64,000 nucleotides of DNA, from contig NZ_JABBCQ020000002.1 in the NCBI RefSeq assembly GCF_012844455.2, forward strand, positions 186,001 to 250,000, written 5' to 3'. Source of the DNA: Comamonas suwonensis. Its GTDB lineage: Bacteria > Pseudomonadota > Gammaproteobacteria > Burkholderiales > Burkholderiaceae_C. The position numbers and the translations under genes are program-made. Of the stretch, positions 51,046 through 61,137 are shown one piece after another (within the stretch, counting starts at the first letter, position 1; each line of letters opens with the position of its first letter). The notes below the pieces were generated by a model. The model was given only the letters and a program-made list of their open reading frames with translations. It had not been told where the DNA came from and searched no databases.

Positions 51046-51924
51046 TCAGCGCGTGATCTGAGCTGTATCAGCGACATCGTGGGCAAATGGCACCTTGGGG
51101 TCTGCAGCCTGCGGTGTGGACTGCGCCCTCATCTGCTCCAGCGCGCTCAGACAGAAATGCGCAAACCACAGCGCCGAGAAAGCAAACACCAGCGCATAAA
51201 TCCAGATGGCAATGGGAATCAAAATCCAGAATGCGGCCAGAAACACCAGACCCGAAACCCAGACGATTCCCGGCGCGGCCCCCAGATAGCCGCAGATGAT
51301 GCCCATCAAAATCAACGACATGCGGTAACGCACAAACAGGTTGCGGCGCTCGTCTTTGCTGGCATGTTCAGCCAAAGCATCAAAAGCCATGACGCGGTAA
51401 GTCAGCCAACCCCAGATCAGCGGTGCGACCACCAGCATCAAAGGTGGAAAGACCCACAGCGGCAGCGTTACCAACAAAGCCAGCAAGGCAATCAAGGTGG
51501 AGCCGCCTGACCAGAGCACGCTGGCAACCGTAGATGCACCGTGTTTTTTCTCAAGCTGAGCAAAGCGTTTTTCAGCGACCAGCGAGGTCAGCACCGGTGC
51601 CATGAAGAGCCCTGCAAACAGCAGAGTGACAACCACCAACACAGGTGTGGCCCCCAGCACTACAAAAATAGAAGCAACCACCTCAGAGGCGTAGCTCATT
51701 CCGTGCTCTTGCAGCCACACCCAGATGGAATGTAGCCAACCTACGCCGTCGAGCAGGTTTTGCACCCGCTGAACGGCATCCGCCCAGAAAAAGTAGCCTA
51801 GCACCCAGGTCAGCAAGGCCATAGCCAGCAAAGGCAGCAGTGACCAGGCGATAACCCGCTTATGCAGGCAATACGCCAATGCACGCCAAAAAGAGTCGAG
51901 TAGCAAGCCCATGCCAGCAAGCAT
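51046..51924 (-). CDS. EI24 domain-containing membrane protein (CysZ-like)
   Basis: 292 residues with about five to six hydrophobic segments (VIAWSLLPLLAMALLTWVLGYFF; LVVVTLLFAGLFMAPVL; ALLALLVTLPLWVFPPLML, and others). The EI24 signature DALAEHASKDERR lies between helices. CysZ of this family transports sulfate, but the family is diverse and no sulfur genes are adjacent. Start ATG 51924 or 51912. It begins 15 bp after the sterol-desaturase gene, so the two are likely co-transcribed. Confidence 0.85.
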   Translation of the reverse strand: MLAGMGLLLDSFWRALAYCLHKRVIAWSLLPLLAMALLTWVLGYFFWADAVQRVQNLLDGVGWLHSIWVWLQEHGMSYASEVVASIFVVLGATPVLVVVTLLFAGLFMAPVLTSLVAEKRFAQLEKKHGASTVASVLWSGGSTLIALLALLVTLPLWVFPPLMLVVAPLIWGWLTYRVMAFDALAEHASKDERRNLFVRYRMSLILMGIICGYLGAAPGIVWVSGLVFLAAFWILIPIAIWIYALVFAFSALWFAHFCLSALEQMRAQSTPQAADPKVPFAHDVADTAQITR

Positions 51925-51938
51925 ACCGAAGGAAGGCC

Positions 51939-52919
51939 TTAAGCGCGACCCATCAGTCGTAGGACGCCCCGCCATTGTTGCGCCCAGAAGCCACGGCCAT
52001 AGTCACGCAGTTGGCCTTGCGCATCCGGTTGCACTTGATCGCGAACACCGGTCGGGTCATAGCGCAGATCAAAGTTGACCGTTCCAAACAGCATGTCCCA
52101 CCAGGGCAGCAGCACGCCGAAGTTGTTGCCGTGCACCTTTTTGTTGCGCACCGGTGCCATGGGCTCATGACCAATGCCGAGGGCATGGTGACGGCGATGA
52201 AAGCGTGGGCTAACCCACAGGCGCTCTCCCAGCTGACCAAACCAGATACGCACGTTGGCATGCTGAAAGCTCTCGCTGAGCTGAGTCAGCGCCACAATCG
52301 CCACAAACTGGCCGGGGGCTACGCCAATGAGCTGGGCCACCAGTACGATGATGGCGTCGTGAATGACATCGTCGAGCAAATGATTGCGGGTGTCGCTCCA
52401 AACCGTCATCTGACGCTGGGAGTGGTGCAGCGCATGTAGCTTCCACCACCAGCGCAGGCCGTGCTGACCACGGTGAATCCAGTACTCGACCAGATCAAAC
52501 ACCACCAGATACAGCAGCAGGCTGACCCAAGCGTTGTCCGTCACGCCCGGCCAGAGATCGTCCAGATGGAAAGCGGGAAAGCCCCAGACATGGGCCGTGC
52601 CCATGACGGCGTCCCACATCGGGTCAATGCTGAAGAACAGCGCCAGACGGAATAGACCCAGCCGGTGAATAAGCGTATAGATGATGTCCACGCGAATAGC
52701 CTGGCGGTCCACCACGGGCTCTACCGGCTTCCAGCGCTGCAGCGGCACGATGACAACAATCATGATGGCAATCTGCAGCAGGCCGACCAGCAGCCAGCCG
52801 GTGGCGGCGTAACCATCTTCGAGCAGGTTGGCCATGCCGAAGTGGAACAGAAAAGGCTGCACCACGCCCTCAAACAGGCGTTGCTGCGCATCGCCAAAAA
52901 TCTGAATCAACCAGTCCAC
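51939..52919 (-). CDS. Sterol desaturase / fatty acid hydroxylase family protein
   Basis: 326 residues, a di-iron membrane oxygenase fold. Three His clusters are readable: EYWIHRGQHG, KLHALHHSQ and SPRFHRRHHALG, with hydrophobic segments before them (LLQIAIMIVVIVPL; LLLYLVVFDLV). The substrate is a lipid or hopanoid-like molecule by family, unproven here. The start is GTG at 52919, supported by CAGGAG 7 nt upstream. The polysaccharide deacetylase lies 21 bp upstream. Confidence 0.9.
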   Translation of the reverse strand: MDWLIQIFGDAQQRLFEGVVQPFLFHFGMANLLEDGYAATGWLLVGLLQIAIMIVVIVPLQRWKPVEPVVDRQAIRVDIIYTLIHRLGLFRLALFFSIDPMWDAVMGTAHVWGFPAFHLDDLWPGVTDNAWVSLLLYLVVFDLVEYWIHRGQHGLRWWWKLHALHHSQRQMTVWSDTRNHLLDDVIHDAIIVLVAQLIGVAPGQFVAIVALTQLSESFQHANVRIWFGQLGERLWVSPRFHRRHHALGIGHEPMAPVRNKKVHGNNFGVLLPWWDMLFGTVNFDLRYDPTGVRDQVQPDAQGQLRDYGRGFWAQQWRGVLRLMGRA

Positions 52920-52940
52920 AAATCACTCCTGGCGCGGCAC

Positions 52941-53765
52941 TCAGCGGTGCTGCGCAATCCAGCCTTGATACGCAGGATGCTCGACCAGCGTACGGAAGCA
53001 AAAGCCTTTGTCCAGCAGGCCGACGATCAGCGGCTCCAGCACCGCTGGTGCCCACGGGTCCTGACGTGACCAGATACCAAGGTGGGCCAGCAAGATATCG
53101 CCGCCGCGTATGTTTTTGAGCGCTTGCGACAGCAAACGTTCATTGGGGTATTTATCGCTGGGCAGCTCATCGCCCAGAAAACCTGCAGGTGCCCAGCCAA
53201 TATGCTGATAACCACCCTGCTGCGCTGCAGCAATCAATGCGGGCGATGTCTTGCCGCCCGGCGCGCGGTACAGCGGCAAGGGTTTGCGTCCGGTCATCTG
53301 GGTGAGCCGCTGGGCGGCGCGGGCAATTTCTTGCTGGTATTCGGCCACCGAGACCACAAAGCTCTGCCCTGCTCTGGGCCCTGCCGATGGCTTGACCTTG
53401 AAGTGCGTGACCTGCCCTGTGGCCTTGTCGCGAACATCAGCCAGCCAGTACATGTGGTCAAAGGTGTGCGATGCGAGCTGGTGACCCTCGTCGGCACGCG
53501 CCTTCCACCAAGGTACCCAGAAGTCGCTGAGACTGCTACCGCCCTCTTTCGCCGGCTCATTGGCCGCGAAGAAAGTGACCTGTACCTTGTGCTTTTGCAG
53601 CACCTGGGCGACCAGGTTGGCAATGCCCATGTGCCCCGTATCAAAAGTCAGGTAGACCGGCTTGTTGCATGCGCTAGCAGCTATCTTTTTTGAAAAATCA
53701 TCAGCCACAGACAACCCGGGCAGGCCAGCCGCCGCGGATGCGAGCATGAATTGACGTCTTTGCAT
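52941..53765 (-). CDS. Polysaccharide deacetylase family protein, altered first motif
   Basis: 274 residues with a signal peptide (RRQ then a hydrophobic stretch to about 21) and a NodB-type domain. Motif 1 is LTFDTGH: the catalytic-base Asp is present but the second, metal-binding Asp is Thr. Motif 2 SHTFDH keeps both metal His. LYRAPGGKTSP (motif 3) and LLAHLG (motif 5 region) are present. Activity may be modified or lost. A dispersed repeat in the gene codes SKKIAASACNK just before the catalytic domain. GGAGGG precedes the ATG. Confidence 0.87.
   Translation of the reverse strand: MQRRQFMLASAAAGLPGLSVADDFSKKIAASACNKPVYLTFDTGHMGIANLVAQVLQKHKVQVTFFAANEPAKEGGSSLSDFWVPWWKARADEGHQLASHTFDHMYWLADVRDKATGQVTHFKVKPSAGPRAGQSFVVSVAEYQQEIARAAQRLTQMTGRKPLPLYRAPGGKTSPALIAAAQQGGYQHIGWAPAGFLGDELPSDKYPNERLLSQALKNIRGGDILLAHLGIWSRQDPWAPAVLEPLIVGLLDKGFCFRTLVEHPAYQGWIAQHR
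53660..53700. repeat. Dispersed repeat copy inside the deacetylase gene
   Basis: GCGCTAGCAGCTATCTTTTT (53671-53690) matches the intergenic repeat core at nearly every base. In the coding frame it supplies KKIAASA, between the signal peptide and the catalytic domain. Confidence 0.82.
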
Positions 53766-53848
53766 CCACCCTCCTTCAGGGGAGCTGGCCCGCGCTCAAC
53801 ACGCATGAAGTACTCCCCGCTGTTTGATTGCAGCAGGGAGAGTCTCCC

Positions 53849-55000
53849 TTAGCGTGCAGCGTGGGACAGTGTCCAGACACCGTGGGGTGACTTGCCCACA
53901 TTGACCTGATTAACCACCTTCTTCTCTACCGTGTCGATCACAGAGAGCTTGCGCGCCCAGCGCGAGGCCACATAGATGTAGCGGCCGTCAGCCGACACAT
54001 CCATACAGTCCGGGCCACCCGGTGCCGGGTAATTGGCGACGACCTGGCTGGTGACCATATCGATCTTGCTGATGGTGTTGGCCACACGGTTGCTCACGAA
54101 CAGATGGCGGTCATCGCCCGCAGCGCGGAAGGCATGTGCGCCCGCTGCCGTCTTAATCTGTCCCACGCTACGTGGCTCAGCACCCGTGAGGTCAAACACC
54201 TCCACGCCATCCCCGCCGGTCAGTCCCACAAACAGCTTCTTGCCATCAGGGCTTCCATAGACGTCCGCCGGCATAGGACCGGTGGGCACGCGGGACTTGA
54301 TGGTCTGCGTTGCGATGTCGATGGCGACCAGCGCATCGCTGTCCTGCATGGTCGAGTAAAGCGTCCTGCTTTGCGCGTCGACAAACAGATGGCTAGGCGT
54401 CTTGCCCGTGGACACGCGCTTGACCAGCGTGGGGGTCTGCGTCGCCGCATCCCAGCGGTAGAAGTCAATGTGATTGAGGCGGTTGGCCGCCGTGATGAAC
54501 CACTTCATATCGGGCGAAAAGCGCAGGTGGTAAGGGTCCACGATGTCACGAATCACGCGCTGCACAGCGCCTGTACGCGGGTCAATCAGCGACAGCGAAT
54601 CACCCAGCGCATTAGCTACAACCAGCGACTTTTCGTCAGGCGTCAGATACAGGTGATGCGGCTCTTTGCCCGTAGGAATGCGCGATTGCTCCTTCCAGGT
54701 CAAAGGGTCGACCACGCTGATGGAGGCATCCAGAGAATTCAGCACAAAAATAGGCGTCGGGCCTTGTACGGCACGCGATGCCTGTGCCGGCATGACGACT
54801 GCCGGACGAACGGACGCGTCAGAAGCTGCCGCGGTTGTCGCCGCCGTCGCTGCAGGCTTTGCCGCTGGCGATGCCTGAGTCGAAGCAGCCGTCGCAGATT
54901 TGAATCCAGGCATTGCCGAAGCACCCAGCCAGGCCGCCGCCCCCACACCAATTACCAATGCCACAGCAGCGCCAGTGCGCCCAATAGAAAGACGTCCCAC
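53849..55000 (-). CDS. YVTN-family beta-propeller protein
   Basis: 383 residues with an N-terminal membrane or signal segment (VALVIGVGAAAWLGASAM), an Ala/Thr-rich linker, then seven-bladed propeller repeats (FVLNSLDASISVVDPLTWK; LVVANALGDSLSLIDPRTG; LFVSNRVANTISKIDMVTS). Likely periplasmic. GTG at 55000 with AAGG upstream is the best start; the frame remains open before it. The ligand or partner is unknown. It is upstream of the deacetylase gene in the same direction. Confidence 0.83.
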   Translation of the reverse strand: MGRLSIGRTGAAVALVIGVGAAAWLGASAMPGFKSATAASTQASPAAKPAATAATTAAASDASVRPAVVMPAQASRAVQGPTPIFVLNSLDASISVVDPLTWKEQSRIPTGKEPHHLYLTPDEKSLVVANALGDSLSLIDPRTGAVQRVIRDIVDPYHLRFSPDMKWFITAANRLNHIDFYRWDAATQTPTLVKRVSTGKTPSHLFVDAQSRTLYSTMQDSDALVAIDIATQTIKSRVPTGPMPADVYGSPDGKKLFVGLTGGDGVEVFDLTGAEPRSVGQIKTAAGAHAFRAAGDDRHLFVSNRVANTISKIDMVTSQVVANYPAPGGPDCMDVSADGRYIYVASRWARKLSVIDTVEKKVVNQVNVGKSPHGVWTLSHAAR

Positions 55001-55135
55001 AACCACCACCTTCTCAGAATTCCTGCAGTGTATCCGCGCCAGAGCAGCCACTGCCCACACAAGCCAACTGTTTGCAGAACTTGCTGCTGTACAACCCAGC
55101 TGAAGCCTTAGCGGCGCTGGCTCATACTATGGAAA

Positions 55136-55200
55136 AACATCAAAAGCAGGAGCAGCTAGCGCCTGCATTGCATGTCATTCAGTACTAAAAATACTTGAAA
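55136..55200. repeat. Dispersed repeat copy, intergenic
   Basis: ATCAAAAGCAGGAGCAGCTA then GCGCCTG matches the common core, and the right flank GTACTAAAAATACTTGAAAC resembles the flank near 41430-41450. Confidence 0.7.
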
Positions 55201-55255
55201 CCGTTGGAATAAAGGCACGTACTACTCACTTAATGATGAGCATCATGCTTCTATA

Positions 55256-55284
55256 AAAAAAGGAGCCCAGAGGGCTCCTTTTTT
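55256..55284. terminator. Terminator of the phosphoribosyltransferase gene
   Basis: AAAAAAGGAGCCC/GGGCTCCTTTTTT, a 13-bp stem with loop AGA, 20 bp past the stop. It also serves as a barrier on the plus strand. Confidence 0.92.
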
Positions 55285-55303
55285 GCAAGGCTGAGCAAGG
55301 TGC

Positions 55304-55828
55304 TCATTCCTTCCATTTCTCTGCCAGCTTTTCAGGGCTTTGAGAATCGTAGCCTTCGAACGGCTGGTGAATCCAGGGGTTGGTACCCAGATAGTCCACC
55401 GAATAGTCAGGCTCGAAAGTCGACACACCCTTGGTCCAGATCACGGCGCTGCGCAGCTCGGAAATCGGGGCATAGTTGGTCTTGAGCATGGCAATCACGG
55501 CCTTGAGCGTAGCGCCCGAATCGGCCAGATCGTCCACCAGCAACACGCGGCCAGAGATATCACCCTTGGGCGTGGCGATGAAGCGACCAATGTCCAGATG
55601 GCCTTGCACCGTACCGGCTTCGGCGCGGTAGGAGCTGGTGGACATGATGGCCAAGGGCTTATCGAAAATACGGCTCAGGATATCGCCTGGGCGCAGACCA
55701 CCGCGTGCCAGGCACAGGATGGTGTCGAATTCCCAGCCGGACTGGTGAATCTTGACAGCGAGCTTTTCGATGAGACCGTGGTACTCGTCGTAGCTCACAT
55801 ACAGGTGCTTACCGTCTTCAGTCAACAT
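55304..55828 (-). CDS. Purine phosphoribosyltransferase (Gpt/Hpt-like)
   Basis: 174 residues, a type I phosphoribosyltransferase that salvages hypoxanthine, guanine or xanthine with PRPP. The PRPP loop is LLVDDLADSGATL, and the N-terminal block is ILCLARGGLRPGDILSR. Base specificity cannot be read. ATG at 55828 with AAAGGA upstream is preferred over GTG at 55834. It follows purA by 41 bp, pairing purine synthesis with salvage. Confidence 0.9.
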   Translation of the reverse strand: MLTEDGKHLYVSYDEYHGLIEKLAVKIHQSGWEFDTILCLARGGLRPGDILSRIFDKPLAIMSTSSYRAEAGTVQGHLDIGRFIATPKGDISGRVLLVDDLADSGATLKAVIAMLKTNYAPISELRSAVIWTKGVSTFEPDYSVDYLGTNPWIHQPFEGYDSQSPEKLAEKWKE

Positions 55829-55869
55829 GGGCACAGTTCCTTTGAAATTTCAGTGAAACCCCAGCTCGC

Positions 55870-57249
<1,380 letters not shown>

Positions 57250-57283
57250 TCAATCCGATAAATCGAAGAATTAGTCAAAAGCC

Positions 57284-58432
57284 TTAAATGGCTTGCACGA
57301 CCCATTGCCCGCCAACATTGGCAAGCTCACGGTCGCAGTGAAACTCGTCCACTTCGCTTTCATGCCCAGGCAGTACGCAGACCACCGTCTCGCCCTGCTG
57401 ACGCAATGCGGCAATGGCAGCAGCCACTTGCACGTCATCACCCCAGGGAGCGCGAATGGCAGCCTTGAGCGGACGCTCGGGCACGACAGCCACCAGTTGT
57501 TTGATATCCAGACTGAAGCCAGCAGCAGGTCGGTTACGACCGAACACTGCACCCACTTCGTCATAGCGGCCACCGCGCACCAGGGCATCGCTGCCACCGG
57601 GCACATAAATAGCAAAACGCGTGCCGCTGTAGTAAGAGTAGCCTCGCAGATCCGCCAGATCAAAGCTGACCTTGACGCCATCCAGGCGCTGCACCAGCCA
57701 ACGCAAATGTGATAGCACATCACGCACGCCAGCAGTACGCTCCAGCACGATTTCTGCCTTATCCAGCACTTCCATGCCGCCATACAGCTGCAGCAAGGCC
57801 ATCAGGCCTTCGCGCGAAGCTTCAGGGAAGTCGACGGTCAGTGCCGCCAGCTCTGTCGCATCCTTGGAAGCCAGCGCCGCATGCACACCACGCAGCACCG
57901 ACTCATCCACCATCACACCCGCCAGCAGGCTGCGCACGATGCGCACATCGGCCAAGTCCACGATGACATCCTTGACGCCTGCGCCCTTGAGGCAGTCGAG
58001 CGCCAGAAGCAGTGCTTCCAGATCGGCCTCAAGACCTTCGTGACCATAGATTTCAGCGCCAAACTGGAAGGGCTCACGTGTGGCTCGCGGGCGATCGGGG
58101 CGCGCATGCACCACGGGGCCGCAGTAGCACAGGCGAGTCACGCCTTTGCGATTGAGCAGATGAGCATCAATGCGCGCCACTTGTTGCGTCATATCGGCAC
58201 GCAAGCCCATGGTGCGACCAGAGAGCTGGTCAATCAGTTTGGAGGTTTGAAGGGCAAGAGCTTCGCCTGTACCCGTCAGCAAGGACTCCAGATACTCGAG
58301 CATGGGTGGCATGACGAGTTCATAGCCATAGCTGCGCGCAGTATCGAGCAATCCTCGACGCAATTCTTCGATGTGCCGTGCCTCGGAAGGCAAAACATCG
58401 GCAATGTGATCCGGCAGGACCCAAGCAGACAT
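57284..58432 (-). CDS. hisZ: ATP phosphoribosyltransferase regulatory subunit
   Basis: Partner of the short-form HisG, needed for the first step of histidine synthesis and its feedback control. It is 382 residues with a class II aminoacyl-tRNA-synthetase fold: [18 protein letters not shown], motif 2-like [20 protein letters not shown] and [17 protein letters not shown]. It has lost aminoacylation (family knowledge). No hisG in the window. It lies 94 bp after the DUF2065 gene in the same direction. Confidence 0.97.
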   Translation of the reverse strand: MSAWVLPDHIADVLPSEARHIEELRRGLLDTARSYGYELVMPPMLEYLESLLTGTGEALALQTSKLIDQLSGRTMGLRADMTQQVARIDAHLLNRKGVTRLCYCGPVVHARPDRPRATREPFQFGAEIYGHEGLEADLEALLLALDCLKGAGVKDVIVDLADVRIVRSLLAGVMVDESVLRGVHAALASKDATELAALTVDFPEASREGLMALLQLYGGMEVLDKAEIVLERTAGVRDVLSHLRWLVQRLDGVKVSFDLADLRGYSYYSGTRFAIYVPGGSDALVRGGRYDEVGAVFGRNRPAAGFSLDIKQLVAVVPERPLKAAIRAPWGDDVQVAAAIAALRQQGETVVCVLPGHESEVDEFHCDRELANVGGQWVVQAI

Positions 58433-58525
58433 GGAGAAATGGGGAGGCTGTTAAAAACGTGATTCTACCGGCTTTGCCAGCCCTCCCCAATTTGACCCGC
58501 AACGCCTAGCCAGTATCGACGGTAT

Positions 58526-58714
58526 TTATAGCAAGGCCAGCGAAATTACGCCCGCTGCGATACACAACAATCCACAAAAGCGTAGCTGCCCATCTTTGAG
58601 CTGCAATAGCTGCGTAAACATCAGTCGCCATTGCCTTGGAGCCAGCAACGGCAGCAGCCCTTCAAGCACCAGCACCATGGCCATCGCCATGCCCAACGAT
58701 TCCCACCAATCCAT
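58526..58714 (-). CDS. DUF2065 small membrane protein (YjeT-like)
   Basis: 62 residues with two hydrophobic segments (MAMAMVLVLEGLLPLLAP and FCGLLCIAAGVISLALL). It matches DUF2065, which is regularly found right after hflC. Function unknown; an accessory role to the HflKC-FtsH complex is speculation from context. ATG at 58714. Confidence 0.92.
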   Translation of the reverse strand: MDWWESLGMAMAMVLVLEGLLPLLAPRQWRLMFTQLLQLKDGQLRFCGLLCIAAGVISLALL

Positions 58715-58775
58715 TTACGCCTCCCGAAATAAACAATGGCCCTCCAGGGGCCATTGTTTCAATACAAGTCAAAGC

Positions 58776-59666
58776 TTATTTGCTGCCTGAGCCGCCATTG
58801 CGGTAAGCCTTGAAGAACTCACTTTGCGACGGATCCAGCACCAGCACATCGCTCTTCTTGGAGAAGCTCTCCTTGTACGCATCAAGGCTGCGGTAGAACT
58901 GCGCGAACTGTGGGTCTTTGCCAAAGGCTTCGGCATAGACACGAGCGGCTTCAGCATCGCCCTCACCCTTGATCTTCTGGGCATCGCGGTAAGCGTTGGC
59001 GATGGTGATGTCACGCTGACGGTCTGCCTCGGCGCGAATTTTTTCACCTTCAGCAGCACCCGTAGAGCGCAGCTCGTTCGCTACGCGCTTGCGCTCCGCC
59101 TCCATACGGCGATAGACGGACTCGGTAATGGTCTCGGCGTAATCCACGCGGGTAATACGCACGTCCACGATGTCCACGCCCCAGGGCTTGGCACCGCGAA
59201 CGGTTTCCAGCACTTCACGCTTGACGTCGGCCATCAATGTTTCGCGCTTGGAAGACAGCAGCTCGCGCACAGTGCGGCGGTTGATCTCTTCCTGGAAGGC
59301 GTTGCGTACCACACGATTGAGCTGCATGGCACCTGCAGACTCATCCAAGCCCACGTTACGGATGTATTCCGAAGGCTCAGAGATGCGCCAGCGCACATAC
59401 CAGTCAATGACCACGCGCTGCTTTTCAGCCGTCAGCATGGGTTCGGTGTCCGTGCTGTCCAGCGTCAACAAACGCTTGTCAATGTAGCGCACGTTCTGAA
59501 ATGGAGGAGGCATCTTCCAGTTCAGACCGGGCTCGGTAATCACTTCCTTGATCTGACCCAGCGCATAGACCACGCCAAACTGGCGCTGATCCACCACAAA
59601 CAGGGTGGAGCTCAACAAAGCCAGCACCACGAGAATGCTGGTGACAAAAAATCCGATTCGATTCAC
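58776..59666 (-). CDS. hflC: HflC, SPFH-domain modulator of FtsH
   Basis: 296 residues. One N-terminal membrane helix (about 5-22, FFVTSILVVLALLSSTLFVVD) and an SPFH/band-7 domain facing the periplasm, ending in a coiled coil (AERKRVANELRSTGAAEGEK). With HflK it encloses FtsH and limits its proteolysis (established in E. coli). The start is GTG at 59666 with AGGAGA upstream. It lies 11 bp after hflK. Confidence 0.96.
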   Translation of the reverse strand: MNRIGFFVTSILVVLALLSSTLFVVDQRQFGVVYALGQIKEVITEPGLNWKMPPPFQNVRYIDKRLLTLDSTDTEPMLTAEKQRVVIDWYVRWRISEPSEYIRNVGLDESAGAMQLNRVVRNAFQEEINRRTVRELLSSKRETLMADVKREVLETVRGAKPWGVDIVDVRITRVDYAETITESVYRRMEAERKRVANELRSTGAAEGEKIRAEADRQRDITIANAYRDAQKIKGEGDAEAARVYAEAFGKDPQFAQFYRSLDAYKESFSKKSDVLVLDPSQSEFFKAYRNGGSGSK

Positions 59667-59677
59667 TGCATTCTCTC

Positions 59678-61066
59678 CTAGCGTGCGTCACGATCGCGGC
59701 TACGGGCATCGCGGCTGCGAGCGTCACCGGCGGGATTGGGTACTACACGTGCGGCAGCAGGAGTCGTCGAAGCGCCCCCCGCAGCAGCATCACCCGAAGC
59801 AGCAGGTACTGCCGCTCCATTCACACCCTGCATGATCTTGTCCAGTGGCAAGTACAGCAGGTTGGAACCCTGACGCGACTCGACCAGCACCTTGGTCACG
59901 TTGCTGTAGACCTGCTGCATGGCATCAAGGTACAGACGATCGCGTGTGACTTGAGGTGCTTTCTGGTATTCGGTGTACAGCGAGCTGAAACGACCGGCAT
60001 CACCCTGAGCCTGAGCCACGATCTTGGCCTTATAGGCCTGAGACTCTTCACTCAGACGTGCCGCCGTACCTGTGGCGCGAGGCACCACGTCGTTGGCATA
60101 GGCCTGTGCCTCGTTCTTGGCGCGCTCACGCTCTTGACCGGCCTTGAGCACATCGTCAAACGACGCCTGGACCTGTTCTGGCGGACGCACACCGCCTTGC
60201 TGCATATTGATGCCCACCACCTCCACGCCCACCTTGTAGCGATCCAGAATGGACTGCATCAGGTCACGCACGCGGGGGGCAATCTGGTCACGCTCTTCAG
60301 CAAGAGCGGTGTCCATCTTCATCTTGCCAACCACATCGCGCACCGCAGATTCAGCGACCTGAATCACGGCTTCGGAAGGGCTGCGGCTTTCAAACAACCA
60401 GGCACGTGCATCGCTCAGGCGATACTGCACAGCAAACTTGATTTCGACGATGTTCTCGTCTTCAGTCAACATGGCCGATTCGCGCAAACCGGTGCTACGC
60501 ACGATGTTGTCGCTACCCACATCCGCAGAGCGAATCTGCGAGACATAGACCAGCTCATGCTTTTGCACCGGATAAGGCAGGCGCCAGTTGAAACCTGCAC
60601 CCACCGTGCTTTTGTACTTACCGAACTGCGTGATGACGGCCTGCTGGCCTTCCTGCACGATGAAAAAGCCTGTACCGAGCCAGATCAGCACCGCCACACC
60701 AGCAATCAGGAACATGCCCTTGCCGGGATTGAAAGGTTCTGTGGGCTGGCCACCGTTGCGCGCAGGCGGTACGCCACGGCCATTGCCGGAGCCACCACCA
60801 AACAAACCCGAGAGCTTGCGATTGAGATCACGCCAGACTTCCTCCAGATCAGGCGGCTGGCCGCCTTGCTGAGAAGATGGCCTTGGACGCTGCTCCGGAG
60901 CAGGAGGTGGCGAAGGACGCTCCCCCTCTGGTGCCGAGTTATCGGGCTTGGAGCTATCTTCGTTGTTATTGTCGCCACGACCCCAGCGCGGATCGTTCAA
61001 ATTGAACATCCCGCGAATGCGTTGCGGCAACACCGCCAGGCGATGGACGCGTTGTGAAAAATTCAT
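59678..61066 (-). CDS. hflK: HflK, SPFH-domain modulator of FtsH
   Basis: 462 residues. A Pro/Gly-rich cytoplasmic N terminus (about 20-115, NLNDPRWGRGDNNNEDSS, PPARNGGQPTEPFNPGKG), a membrane helix (MFLIAGVAVLIWLGTGFFIV), then the SPFH domain and coiled coil. The C-terminal tail is Ala-rich and ends with an Arg/Asp repeat (RSRDARSRDRDAR). ATG at 61066. Partner of HflC directly downstream. Confidence 0.96.
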   Translation of the reverse strand: MNFSQRVHRLAVLPQRIRGMFNLNDPRWGRGDNNNEDSSKPDNSAPEGERPSPPPAPEQRPRPSSQQGGQPPDLEEVWRDLNRKLSGLFGGGSGNGRGVPPARNGGQPTEPFNPGKGMFLIAGVAVLIWLGTGFFIVQEGQQAVITQFGKYKSTVGAGFNWRLPYPVQKHELVYVSQIRSADVGSDNIVRSTGLRESAMLTEDENIVEIKFAVQYRLSDARAWLFESRSPSEAVIQVAESAVRDVVGKMKMDTALAEERDQIAPRVRDLMQSILDRYKVGVEVVGINMQQGGVRPPEQVQASFDDVLKAGQERERAKNEAQAYANDVVPRATGTAARLSEESQAYKAKIVAQAQGDAGRFSSLYTEYQKAPQVTRDRLYLDAMQQVYSNVTKVLVESRQGSNLLYLPLDKIMQGVNGAAVPAASGDAAAGGASTTPAAARVVPNPAGDARSRDARSRDRDAR

Positions 61067-61137
61067 GCGAGACGTCTCTGTATTTTCAAAAAGACATGGA
61101 CCATGGCAAGCATTGTGCCCAATAGGAACATAAGCCC

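Larger units (their letters stand above)
55001..55303. other. Intergenic region with a dispersed repeat and a terminator
   Basis: Holds the upstream region of the beta-propeller gene, a repeat copy with core AGCAGCTAGCGCCTG (55151-55165, within about 55136-55200), and the terminator of the phosphoribosyltransferase gene (55256-55284). No gene is seen. Confidence 0.75.
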
